Shown here: positions 18,334-26,889 of the stretch, piece by piece | Position numbering within the stretch: the first letter of the stretch is position 1 | How the letters are laid out: each line of letters begins with the position of its first letter | Source of the DNA: Streptomyces sp. NBC_01445 | Lineage (GTDB): Bacteria; Actinomycetota; Actinomycetes; Streptomycetales; Streptomycetaceae | NCBI RefSeq assembly: GCF_035918235.1 | Contig: NZ_CP109485.1 | Span: 9,579,001 to 9,643,000, forward strand | DNA: 64,000 bases | Reading direction: 5' to 3' | The notes under the pieces: generated by a model | What the model saw: the letters and a program-made list of their open reading frames with translations, nothing else | Databases searched by the model: none | What the model was told of the DNA's origin: nothing | Program-made: the position numbers and the translations under genes

Positions 18334-19505
18334 CCTCGTCGATGAACGAGGCCCTGATCCGGAGCCTGACGCCGAGCGTGCTCGCTGTCCTCGTCCGTCG
18401 CGGAGCCGACTTCGCGGCGGCCGAGGATGCCGTGCAGGACGCGCTGGTCGAGGCGGTCCGCGTCTGGCCGGCCGACCCTCCGCGGGATGCGAAGGGCTGG
18501 CTGGTCACCGTGGCCTGGCGCAAGTTCCTCGACGCCACCCGGTCGGACGTCGCCCGGCGGCGGCGTGAGGACCTCGTCGACGACGAACCGGCACCCGGAC
18601 CCGCACCCGCGGCGGACGACACGCTCCAGCTCTACTTCCTGTGCGCCCACCCGTCGCTGACGCCGTCCTCCGCGGTCGCGCTCACCCTGCGCGCCGTCGG
18701 CGGGCTCACCACCCGCCAGATCGCCCAGGCCTACCTGGTGCCCGAGGCGACCATGGCGCAGCGCATCAGCCGGGCCAAGCGCACCGTCGCCGGCGTGCGG
18801 TTCGACCAGCACGGCGACGTCGCCACCGTGCTGCGCGTCCTGTACCTGGTCTTCAACGAGGGCTACTCCGGCGACATAGACCTCGCCGCCGAGGCCATCC
18901 GCCTCACCCGGCAGCTCGCGGCCGCGATCGACCACCCCGAGGTGAGAGGGCTGCTGGCCCTCATGCTTCTCCATCACGCCCGCCGCGCCGCCCGCACCGC
19001 GCCCGACGGCAGTCTGGTTCCGCTCGCCGAGCAGGACCGCGGCCGGTGGGACACCGAGTCGATCGCCGAGGGTGTCGAGATCCTCCAAGCGGCCCTCGCC
19101 CGCGACCGCCTGGGCGAGTTCCAGGCCCAGGCCGCCATCGCGGCACTCCACGCCGACGCGCCCGCCGCCGAGGAGACCGACTGGGTGCAGATCGTGGAGT
19201 GGTACGACGAGCTCACGCGCCTGACCGACAACCCAGTCGTCCGGCTCAACCGCGCAGTGGCCGTCGGCGAGGCCGACGGACCACGCGCCGGCCTGGCGGC
19301 GCTCGCGGAGCTGACCGACTCGCTGCCCCGCCACACCGCGGTGGCGGCGTATCTCCACGAGCGTGCCGGCGACCTGGCGACGGCGGCACAGCTGTACGCG
19401 GAGGCGGCCGACAAGGCACCCAACCTCGCCGAGCGCGACCATCTGACGCGCCAGGCGGCCAGGCTCAACACGTCTCGGCTGAACCGGCTGGAGGAGAACA
19501 CGTAG
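18330..19505 (+). CDS. ECF42-type RNA polymerase sigma factor with C-terminal helical extension
   Basis: 391 residues. Region sigma2 runs from LIRSLTPSVLAVLVRRGADFAAAEDAVQDALVEA through WLVTVAWRKFLDATRS, and sigma4 is seen as GLTTRQIAQAYLVPEATMAQRISRAK. Beyond it lies a long extension of about 200 residues (DUF6596/TPR-like: VLYLVFNEGYSGD, LALMLLHHARRAAR, WVQIVEWYDEL..NPVVRLNRAVA), typical of group ECF42, which has no separate anti-sigma factor; the extension itself modulates activity. The ATG at 18330 overlaps the DGPF stop. Such factors normally recognise a promoter before the DGPF gene; a divergent CsoR remnant lies upstream here. Confidence 0.9.
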
Positions 19506-19743
19506 CGGTTCGGAGCGAGTTGGGTACTTCGGGGCGGCCGTGCACCTCGCGGCCGTCCGGTGATCCCAGCTCACGGGAGGCCGGTGCGGAACGGCCTGGT
19601 CTCTACGGGCTGTCGCGGGCTCGTACCGCCACCTCAGCTCCCTGGCCGCCGCCCTCACCCGCACGGTCCGCTCTCACATGCGCCCGGCGCCCATAGCGCC
19701 GATGGTCGGAAGAGCATGATCCGGTGCGGAACAGGGGGACGGT

Positions 19744-20957
19744 GTGGGACAGGCGGGAACGCTCATCCTCATCATGGCGGCCGCCGTTCTGGCGCCGCTG
19801 CTGGCACACTTCGTCGGCCGATGGGTCCGGATCCCCGTGGTCATCTTCGAAATCGTGCTGGGGATCCTCATCGGTCCCGACGTGCTCGGCTGGGCGCACG
19901 GAGGAGAGATCATCGACGTGCTCTCGGACCTGGGTCTGTCGATGCTCATCTTTCTGGCCGGGTACGAGATCCAGTTCGCGGCCATCCGGGGAGACACGCT
20001 GCGCCGTTCCGTCTGGGCCTGGGTGATCTCCCTGGCTCTGGGGCTGGGCGTGGCGCTGGCCCTGACGGGCCTGGACCTGGCGCGCGCCGTGATCATCGGA
20101 ACCGCGCTGACCAGTACGGCGCTGGGCACGGTGCTGCCCATCCTGCGGGACAGCGGTGATCTGGAGGGCCGGTTCGGCACAGTGATGATGGCGTTCGGCG
20201 CGGTCGGCGAGTTCGGGCCCATCATCGCCATGGCGGTGCTGCTCAGTGGCCGCAAACCAGGGGCGGCCACGGTGGTCCTCGCCGTCTTCGCCGCCGTCAC
20301 CGCCGCCGCCGTGTTCCTGGCCCTGCGGCCGCGCCGGCCGTGGTTCAGCCAGGTCATCCGCAGCACTCTGCACACCAGCGCGCAGTTCGCGGTGCGTTTC
20401 GTGATGCTCCTGCTGGTCGCGATGCTGGCGCTGTCGCAGGAGCTCGGCCTCGACGTGCTCCTCGGCGCCTTCGCCGCCGGACTGCTCACCCGGCTCGTGC
20501 TCCAGGGCTCGGCGCCGGAGAGCAGCGAGGAGATTCTGACCAGGGTGGAGGCGGTGGGTTTTGGCTTCCTCGTCCCGCTCTTCTTCATCGTCACCGGAAT
20601 CGAGTTCGATCTGGCCTCGCTGCTCGACGGCGGGCGCGCACTGGTGCTGCTGCCCGTCTTCCTCGTCCTCTTCGTGGTCGTACGGGGACTGCCGACGTAC
20701 GTGCTGGCACCACGGGATCTGTCGCCGCTCAGCCGCCGGGCGCTCACGATCTACTCCTCCACTTGCCTCCCGCTCGTCGTGGCGATCACGGCGATCGGCC
20801 TGGACGAGGCGTCGTGAAAAAGAGCGAGGCGGCGGCCCTGGTCGGCGCGGCGATGATCTCGGTCCTGGTCTTCCCGCTGCTCGCTCTGCGGCTGCGGGCA
20901 CGGGAACGCCACATCAAGCCCCGGATGCCCCAGGCGCCCGAGACGGAGGCCTGGTGA
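19744..20957 (+). pseudogene. CPA2-type cation/proton antiporter, frameshifted near the C-terminus
   Basis: The first frame (GTG at 19744 after AGGGGGA) encodes 357 residues of a KefB/Na+:H+ exchanger fold. It has about eleven membrane segments, starting IPVVIFEIVLGILIGPDVLGW, with the FGAVGEFGPIIAM ion-site region. It ends at a TGA at 20815-20817 right after ITAIGLDE. The next frame continues seamlessly with VVKKSEAAALVGAAMISVLVFPLLALRLR, the last helix, to 20957. One base (a G around 20808-20812) appears missing. The last membrane helix is therefore lost as written, or could be made separately from the overlapping GTG. It may be an error in the sequence. Confidence 0.75.
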
Positions 20958-21104
20958 CCAGGCGTCGCTCAGGGGAGCTGCGCGTCAGGCCCCAGACGGC
21001 TCGTTCTTCCATGGGGTTACCTCTTCGCGCGGCTCGCGCATCACATGTTCGTCGCCTTATGCTCCGTAATGTCCTTAATGTACTTCAGGGAAGGCGGCCC
21101 GCTC

Positions 21105-21545
21105 GTGCCCAGTGGCCTCAATGCCGACACCGTTGGACCCGTCGACGTCGCTGTGGTCGGGTTCGAGGGCAACCGGTTCAACGGTGACGTCGCGCCCGCC
21201 CTGCGGGAATTGCAGCAGAACGGCACGGTACGCATCCTCGACCTGAGCTTTGTCATGAAGGCGGCAGACGGCTCCGTCAATGTCGTCGAACTGGCAGATG
21301 AGGAAGTGGCTGAGGCATTCCAGCAGGTCACCGATGCCCAGTTCGACCTTCTCAGTGACGAAGACCTGCGGACCGTCGCGGACAACCTCCCTCCGGAGTC
21401 GTCGGCCCTGGTCGTGGCCTGGGAGAACACCTGGGCCGCCCGGCTTGCGACGGCCCTGCGGGACTCGCAGGGCGAACTGCTGCTCCTGGAACGCATCCCG
21501 CGGGCCGCCGTCGTCGAAGCCGTCGCCGCGCTCGGCTCCGAGTGA
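21105..21545 (+). CDS. DUF6325-family protein
   Basis: About 146 residues, soluble. It reads VGPVDVAVVGFEGNRFNGDVAPALRELQQNGTVRILDLSFVMKAADG and ends GELLLLERIPRAAVVEAVAAL. The pattern matches the small DUF6325/DUF1269-like proteins that occur in actinomycetes beside a SHOCT-domain gene. The start chosen is the GTG at 21105 (GGAAGG ten bases before); in-frame ATGs lie at 21045, 21069 and 21078 with no ribosome site. The following SHOCT gene starts 33 bases later. The molecular role is unknown. Confidence 0.75.
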   Translation: MPSGLNADTVGPVDVAVVGFEGNRFNGDVAPALRELQQNGTVRILDLSFVMKAADGSVNVVELADEEVAEAFQQVTDAQFDLLSDEDLRTVADNLPPESSALVVAWENTWAARLATALRDSQGELLLLERIPRAAVVEAVAALGSE

Positions 21546-21578
21546 CACCGAACAATTCGGACTAAGGGGAAGATCGGC

Positions 21579-21887
21579 ATGCCTCAGCGATTCGGACGAC
21601 CGGGCCTTCTGGGCACGATCGCGCGCACCGCGGTGATCTCCGGTACCGCCACCGCCGTCTCCAGCCGTGTGGATCGCCGCATCGGCGAGCGCGACGTGCG
21701 TCGGCAGACGGAGTCGCAGGCCGCCCAGCAGCAGGCTGCGGCGGAGCAGCCCCCGCCGCAGCAGCCGGCCGCGCCCCCGGCCACGGACCGCGTCTCCCAG
21801 CTCACCGCACTCGCCGAGCTCAAGGCCCAAGGGCTGCTGACGGATGAGGAGTTCGCCGCTGAGAAGGCCCGGGTCCTGAACTCCTGA
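21579..21887 (+). CDS. SHOCT-domain protein
   Basis: 102 residues. A short conserved N-terminus (RFGRPGLLGTIARTAVISGTATAVSSRVDRR) is followed by a Gln/Ala/Pro-rich linker and the C-terminal SHOCT domain LTALAELKAQGLLTDEEFAAEKARVL. SHOCT is a short helical oligomerisation domain. The ATG follows AAGGGGAAGA. It forms an operon with the DUF6325 gene 33 bases upstream; this pairing recurs in Streptomyces. It is convergent with the aldehyde dehydrogenase gene. Confidence 0.85.
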   Translation: MPQRFGRPGLLGTIARTAVISGTATAVSSRVDRRIGERDVRRQTESQAAQQQAAAEQPPPQQPAAPPATDRVSQLTALAELKAQGLLTDEEFAAEKARVLNS

Positions 21888-21894
21888 CCCGGCC

Positions 21895-21971
21895 GATCGG
21901 AGCAGCCGGCTGATCGGAGCACTCGTCCGATCGGAGCACTCGTCCGATGGAAGCGATCGGAGCAGTCAGCC
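21895..21971. repeat. 17-base tandem repeat, GATCGGAGCACTCGTCC-like
   Basis: Units beginning GATCGGAGCA start at 21895, 21912 and 21929, exactly 17 bases apart. A partial unit (GATGGAAGC) starts at 21946 and another full-length unit at 21955. The middle two units are almost identical. The array fills the gap between two convergent genes, and the last unit overlaps the stop codon of the aldehyde dehydrogenase gene. It may act as a bidirectional transcription end or be a simple slippage product. Confidence 0.7.
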
Positions 21972-23684
21972 GCGCAGGGCCGACGCGAAGATGCCCGGCA
22001 GCCGGCTCGCCCTCGGATCGGTGGCGTAGGCCGTGAGACGTTCCATCGTCGTACGTCCTGTGCGGTTGGTGACGTAGTACGGCGGGCGCGGCGACAGCGA
22101 GGGCGAGCCGGTCAACAGACCGCGCGGCGCGGGGGCGAAGGGGGCCCGCAGGACGGTCTTCTCGACGTCCTCCAGCATGAACGCGTTGTGCACGAACCCG
22201 ATACCGCTGCCGATGTCCTGGCGGGTGTGGCCGGGGTGGGCACCCCAGGGTGTGTAGCCGAGCAGGAAGCCGAACGCCGACCAGCAGTTGACGCCGAGCG
22301 TGCCGTAGCGCAGTGCGGCGACGGCCTCGTCCACGGCGGCGCGGTGGGAACGTTCGGTGCGGGGGTGGACCAGCAGTGTGGCGCCGAGTGTGCCGGGAAG
22401 CCTGTCGTTGGCGAACTCCGTTGCTGCGCGCAGGAATTGGGGAGCGTCCTCGCCGGGCAGGCGCACCACGCCGAGGGCGCTGGCGAACACCTCGTCCGTG
22501 AGCATGGGGTCGTCGGCGTCGGTGATGTCCGGGACGAGGAGGCGGCACGTGTCGTCGCCGTAGATCTCGGCCTCCGGGTGGGCCCGCGTCACCGCGTCGA
22601 GACGGTCGGCCGCGCCGGGGTAGTAGTCGCCGCGCTGTGGCAGTTCGCGCAGGACGCGACGGATCTCCGTGAGCAGGCGCTCCGTGCCCTCCCAGTGGCG
22701 GGGCACGAGCAGGACCTGGCTGGCGACGCAGTTGTGGCCGGAGTTGTTCAGTTTGCCGGTGACGATGTGCTCGGCCTGGAAGCGGAAGTCCGCCGCGCTC
22801 CATGGTCCCGGCGTCACGATGCAGGGGCTGACGCCGCCCAGCTCGCTGGTGAACGGCTTGTCGTTGACCGGAGTGTCGGCGCGCCGTCGCTCCTCGGCCT
22901 GCGCGCCGGTGCCCCACACGATGGCGTCGTGGGTGCGTTCGCTGCCGGTGACATGGATGGTGTCGACGGTCTCGTGGGTGGTGAGGTACGCGCCTTCGGC
23001 CGCGCCCCCGTCGACGAAGTGGACCCAGCCGCGCTCCACGAACTCGGTGAACACCTTCTCGAAGTGCGGGCGGAGGTAGGCGTTGACGGGGTTCATCTTG
23101 GCGAGGACGACCTGGCCCTCCGCGTACAGCTTGTGCAGGATGTCGAGCGGCGTGATGGCCGGGACGTTCCCGGCGCCGAGGACGAGCGCGACGGCCGGCT
23201 CGCCCTGCCGCCCGCGGTACTCGCCCGCCGCGCCGGCCAGGACCTGCTCGCGGGTCGTGCCCGGCAGGGTCCGCACCTCGGCGGTGAAACCGTTGAGCAG
23301 GAGGCGGTCCGTGGCTGTGGCGGGGAAGACGTCGACGACGACGCGGCCCTCGTGCGTGCGGACGGACTTGGCGGGCACCGGGGTGTGCCCGGCGGCCAGG
23401 CGGCGCAGCACGTGCAGGTACGCGCTCACGGTCTGCGCCAGCGCCCAGGGCGCGGTGACCCAGTCCTCTGCGGCCCAGTTGGAGTCCGCTTCGTAGCCCT
23501 TGGCGCGGGCCGCGTCGGCGACCATGCCCGAAGCGCCCTCGGCGATGCGCGGGAGCATCCGCTCCAGCAGGGCGATCCGCTCGGTGAGCGGGGTGGCGGT
23601 CCAGGACTCGGCGTGGTCGCGCAGGTCGGACACGGCGAGGTCGAGGGGAGCCGTGTCGAGAGTGGGTACGGGTGCGGCAGACAA
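21966..23684 (-). CDS. Aldehyde dehydrogenase-family protein
   Basis: 572 residues of ALDH fold. A Rossmann-side motif is seen as LVLGAGNVPAITPLD, the glutamate motif as TSELGGVSPCIV (about 290), and the catalytic cysteine as NNSGHNCVASQ (about 325). It belongs to a long, divergent ALDH branch rather than the 480-residue NAD-dependent type, so an acyl-CoA-reducing or semialdehyde substrate is possible. The start is an unusual TTG at 23684, supported by AGGAG seven bases before it. It is the last gene of a three-gene unit after the MFS and dioxygenase genes. It probably oxidises an aldehyde released by the dioxygenase. Confidence 0.8.
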   Translation of the reverse strand: MSAAPVPTLDTAPLDLAVSDLRDHAESWTATPLTERIALLERMLPRIAEGASGMVADAARAKGYEADSNWAAEDWVTAPWALAQTVSAYLHVLRRLAAGHTPVPAKSVRTHEGRVVVDVFPATATDRLLLNGFTAEVRTLPGTTREQVLAGAAGEYRGRQGEPAVALVLGAGNVPAITPLDILHKLYAEGQVVLAKMNPVNAYLRPHFEKVFTEFVERGWVHFVDGGAAEGAYLTTHETVDTIHVTGSERTHDAIVWGTGAQAEERRRADTPVNDKPFTSELGGVSPCIVTPGPWSAADFRFQAEHIVTGKLNNSGHNCVASQVLLVPRHWEGTERLLTEIRRVLRELPQRGDYYPGAADRLDAVTRAHPEAEIYGDDTCRLLVPDITDADDPMLTDEVFASALGVVRLPGEDAPQFLRAATEFANDRLPGTLGATLLVHPRTERSHRAAVDEAVAALRYGTLGVNCWSAFGFLLGYTPWGAHPGHTRQDIGSGIGFVHNAFMLEDVEKTVLRAPFAPAPRGLLTGSPSLSPRPPYYVTNRTGRTTMERLTAYATDPRASRLPGIFASALRG

Positions 23685-23731
23685 GGGTCAACTCCTGGGG
23701 AGGTGAGGGGGATCGAGGTGGTGAGGTCGCG

Positions 23732-25054
23732 TCAGGTGCTCAGTCGTGCGATGTCCCGCGCCGGGTCGACGAGCAGGAAGGACGCGGCGGCTCCGACGGC
23801 CAGGAGCAGTCCTGACAGCAGTGCCGAGTTCTGGTAGCCGTCGGTGCCCTGGGCGTCGACGAGGGCACCGACGACGGCGGGTGCGCCCAGACCCGCCGCC
23901 GTCACCACCGCGTTCATGGTGCCCAGCGCACCGCCGCTGCGGGACGGCGGGGCGAGCTCGGCGACGGTGGTCGCGGCGATTGTGGCGTACGAGCCCCCGA
24001 GGCCGAAGCCGAGGGCGATCAGGACGGTCTTCGCGCCCGAGCCGTCGACCAGTGGCAGGGCCAGACAGCACGCGGCGCCCAGGGCGAGCAGCCAGCCGCC
24101 CACCCAGCCCCGGGCACGGCGGCTGCCGACACCGCGCCGCATCAGCCGGCCGGTGATGCCGGCCTGCGCGAGCAGCACGACGGCGCCGATCGTCCAGGGC
24201 GCGACGACGAGGGTGCCCGCCGCGTGGGCCGAGTACCCGAGGGCGTTGCGCAGGTAGGACGGCAGCCAGACCAGCATCAGGGCCACGGCCCAGTAGCTGG
24301 TGAAGTAGGCGAGGGTGGCACCGATCCAGGTGCGGCTGGCGAAGATCCTCCGGTACGGGACGGCCGCCCGCGCCTCGTGCGGTATCGCGCCACTGACGGG
24401 GGTGACACCCGCGCCACTGGCGGGGGCGACACCGTGGCGGCCGTCTGCGCCGAATGCGGCCCAGGCCACCGCCCACACGAGCCCCGCGCCCGCGAGCACC
24501 CACAGCGCCGAGCGCCACCCGTGGTGCTGGATCACCCAGGACAGGCCGGGCGCCGAGACGATCACGCCGAGGGTGACGCCCAGGGTGATCAGCGCGCCGG
24601 GCAGATTGCGCCGGTGGTCGGGGAACCAGGCCAGCGTGGCCTGTTGGGCGACGGGGAACGCGGGGCCCTCCGCCGCTCCCAGGAAGACGCGCGAGACGAC
24701 CAGGACGGCGAGGCCGCCGCCGATCGCCGCGGGCACCTGGGCGACCGACCGCAGGACGGCCATCAGCAGGAGCAGCAGTTTCGGCGACACCCGGTCGGCG
24801 GCGAGCCCGACGATGACCGCGGCCACGGAGAAGAGCAGGAAGAACGCGCTGTTGGCGAGCCCGAACTGAGTGGCACTCAGATGGAGGTCCGCGCGGATCT
24901 CGTCGGCGGCCAGGCCGAGGACGGACTTGTCCGCGAAATTGACCATCATGAAGACCACGAGCAGCAAGGTCACCGTCCAGGCGCGCCGGCTGCTGCTGCC
25001 GGTGGCCCCGGTGGTCCCCGTCGGGCGCGGGGGGACGGTCGGTACCGCGGTCAT
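23732..25054 (-). CDS. MFS transporter, anion:cation symporter-like (organic acid uptake)
   Basis: 440 residues with twelve predicted membrane segments. The first helix carries VVFMMVNFADKSVLGLAADEI, and the loop 2-3 motif is degenerate (GLAADRVSPKLLLLLM), both as in the ACS (phthalate/hexuronate-type) branch. It lies between the dioxygenase and ALDH genes with gaps of 32 and 47 bases, so it probably imports their substrate. The ATG follows CAGGAG. A Gly/Ala/Pro-rich cytoplasmic loop in the middle varies among relatives. Confidence 0.82.
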   Translation of the reverse strand: MTAVPTVPPRPTGTTGATGSSSRRAWTVTLLLVVFMMVNFADKSVLGLAADEIRADLHLSATQFGLANSAFFLLFSVAAVIVGLAADRVSPKLLLLLMAVLRSVAQVPAAIGGGLAVLVVSRVFLGAAEGPAFPVAQQATLAWFPDHRRNLPGALITLGVTLGVIVSAPGLSWVIQHHGWRSALWVLAGAGLVWAVAWAAFGADGRHGVAPASGAGVTPVSGAIPHEARAAVPYRRIFASRTWIGATLAYFTSYWAVALMLVWLPSYLRNALGYSAHAAGTLVVAPWTIGAVVLLAQAGITGRLMRRGVGSRRARGWVGGWLLALGAACCLALPLVDGSGAKTVLIALGFGLGGSYATIAATTVAELAPPSRSGGALGTMNAVVTAAGLGAPAVVGALVDAQGTDGYQNSALLSGLLLAVGAAASFLLVDPARDIARLST

Positions 25055-25086
25055 GCGTACTCCTGAGAGAGAAGTGGGAGAACGGT

Positions 25087-26022
25087 TCAGGACAGCGGGA
25101 CACCGGCGATGGCGATGCGCTCCATCACCCGGCGCTGCGGGAAGTAGTCGTTGACCGCGTAGTGCTGGACGGCGATGTTGTCCCAGACGGCGATCGAGTC
25201 GGCCTCCCAGCGGAAGCGGATCTGGAACTCGGGGATGCGCGCCTGGAGGACCAGGATGTCGAGCAGTTCACGGTTCTCGGCCTCGGACAGACCCTTGATG
25301 TACCGGGTGAACGGCTCGTTCACGTAAAGGGTCCTGCGGCCGCTGCGCGGGTGGCGCACCACGACGGGGTGCTCGACCTGCGGCCAGCTCTCGCGGAAGG
25401 CGGCCTTCTGCCTGTCGTCCATGAGGGCGCCCCAGCTGGCCTCCCAGTCGTGGACGGCGGTGAGGTTCGCGATCCGCTCCTTGAGGTCCTCGGGCAGGTT
25501 GTCGTACGCGGCGCCCATGTCCGCCCACATCGTGTCTCCGCCCGCGGCGGGTACCTCCACGGCACGCAGCACGGCGCCGAGCGAAGGGTTGGCCATGAAC
25601 GAGTGGTCGCTGTGCCAGATGTTCTTGTTGCCCGCGGCCTTGGCGTCCTTGGCGAGCCGGGAGATGCCGGCGGTCCCGGTCTTCGCGAAGAACGGGTTCG
25701 CCTCCGGCGGCCCCCAGATGCCCGACAGCGCGAGGTGGTGCTCGGCGGTGAATCCGGTCTGTCCGCGGAAGAAGATCACCTTCCACTCCAGCAGCGCCTG
25801 CCGAAGCTCCGCGGCGAGTTCGTCGGAGATGGGCCGGGTCAGGTCGACGCCGCCGAGCACGGCGCCGAAGTGCGGGGTGAGCGGGTCGATGTCGATCAGC
25901 CGGTACGCGGACTGCTCGGCGCCGGGGGCGAGCCGCTCCAGGACCCGGCGGCCGTAGTGCATGAGGGGCTTGTCCAGTACCGGCTCGGGGTTGGTCACGT
26001 GGGTCGATGCGACGGCCTGCAT
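25087..26022 (-). CDS. TauD/TfdA-family Fe(II)/2-oxoglutarate dioxygenase
   Basis: 311 residues. The iron facial triad is visible: H137 and D139 in IWHSDHSF, and the distal H287 in AVQHYAVNDY. The 2-oxoglutarate-binding arginine lies near residue 298-302 (RRVMERI). Such enzymes hydroxylate next to a heteroatom (sulfonates, aryloxyacetates, alkyl sulfates), and the product falls apart to an aldehyde; an ALDH gene in the same unit fits this. The ATG follows GGAGGAGGA, a very strong site, suiting the first gene of the operon. The substrate cannot be told from sequence. Confidence 0.88.
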   Translation of the reverse strand: MQAVASTHVTNPEPVLDKPLMHYGRRVLERLAPGAEQSAYRLIDIDPLTPHFGAVLGGVDLTRPISDELAAELRQALLEWKVIFFRGQTGFTAEHHLALSGIWGPPEANPFFAKTGTAGISRLAKDAKAAGNKNIWHSDHSFMANPSLGAVLRAVEVPAAGGDTMWADMGAAYDNLPEDLKERIANLTAVHDWEASWGALMDDRQKAAFRESWPQVEHPVVVRHPRSGRRTLYVNEPFTRYIKGLSEAENRELLDILVLQARIPEFQIRFRWEADSIAVWDNIAVQHYAVNDYFPQRRVMERIAIAGVPLS

Positions 26023-26052
26023 GGCGGTCCTCCTCCTGACGGTGAACGCTAA

Positions 26053-26075
26053 TTACGTAACCCGCAGTATCGATA
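26053..26075. promoter_or_regulatory. Palindromes TTACGTAA and TATCGATA before the dioxygenase operon
   Basis: TTACGTAA (26053-26060) and TATCGATA (26068-26075) lie about 30-55 bases upstream of the dioxygenase start codon, in an AT-rich patch that stands out from the surrounding sequence. They overlap the expected promoter. TTACGTAA-like boxes are common TetR-family sites, and a TetR gene (26824-26222) is adjacent. Binding is inferred. Confidence 0.45.
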
Positions 26076-26221
26076 TTGGAATGCGCAGGTGCAAGGGGTC
26101 GGGAGGAGTTGTTTTCCTGTGCCGTCCGGGGCTGCGGAACCGGCATCCGGGCACGGCGAAGGGCGCGCGGGCACGACGAAGTGCCCTGCGCGCAGGGAAG
26201 TGACGGGACGTCAGTCCAACG

Positions 26222-26824
26222 TCAGGGCCGGGCGCCGACCGCCCGGCCGATCAGGTCCACGACCGACTCGACGAGCGTCTCGTCGGGCATCTGCTGCTCG
26301 CCGACCATCCGGAAGACCAGCGACGCCGCCACGAGCGTCGAGGCGGCGGACACGTCGACGTCAGGCCTGACGTCGCCGCGTGCGATCCCGCGCTCCAGCA
26401 GGTGTCGCGTCTCGCTCATCACGCGGGCCGTGTAGGCGCGATAGGCGCCCGGCTCCGCTCCCACCTCGGCGGCGGTACCGATCACCCCGGCCAGCAGGCG
26501 GTCGACCCCCGGCTGCCGGTAGGCCTTCATGCGCGCCGTCAGGACGGCCCGCAGCTCGGCCCGGAAGTCCCCCATGTCGGGCACGGTCAGCGGCCCGATC
26601 CGCGACTCCGCGGCAGCGATGACCAGGTCCTGCTTGGTGGACCAGCGCCGGTACATGGCCGGCTTGCTCACCCCGGCGCGGGCCGCGACGGCGTCCATCG
26701 TGAGCGCGGCCATGCCGCTCTCCGCCACCAGGTCGACGACGGCGTCGAGCACGGCCCGCGTGACATGTTCCTGGCGCGGCCGGCCCGGACCCCGGCGTGC
26801 GCTCTCCACCTGTTCCTCCGACAT
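26222..26824 (-). CDS. TetR-family transcriptional regulator
   Basis: 200 residues. The N-terminal DNA-binding domain reads RGPGRPRQEHVTRAVLDAVVDLVAESGMAALTMDAVAARAGVSKPAMYRRWSTKQDLV, a canonical TetR helix-turn-helix of the AcrR-like C_16/C_11 type. The ligand domain (VDRLLAGVIGTAAE, MSETRHLLERGIARGDVRPDVD) is typical. It lies between the dioxygenase operon and the acyl-CoA ligase gene, all on the same strand. The 199-base gap downstream of it contains the two palindromes in front of the dioxygenase gene, its likely target. Confidence 0.88.
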   Translation of the reverse strand: MSEEQVESARRGPGRPRQEHVTRAVLDAVVDLVAESGMAALTMDAVAARAGVSKPAMYRRWSTKQDLVIAAAESRIGPLTVPDMGDFRAELRAVLTARMKAYRQPGVDRLLAGVIGTAAEVGAEPGAYRAYTARVMSETRHLLERGIARGDVRPDVDVSAASTLVAASLVFRMVGEQQMPDETLVESVVDLIGRAVGARP

Positions 26825-26889
26825 GCGGCGACCCTACGCGGACCGCGTCCGTCGCTGCTCGCGGGGACGTGTCCGCAGGCCTGTGGCGC

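Noticed and set aside
21895..21971. CRISPR array
   Set aside because: The repeat units abut with a 17-base period and no spacers; it is a simple tandem repeat.
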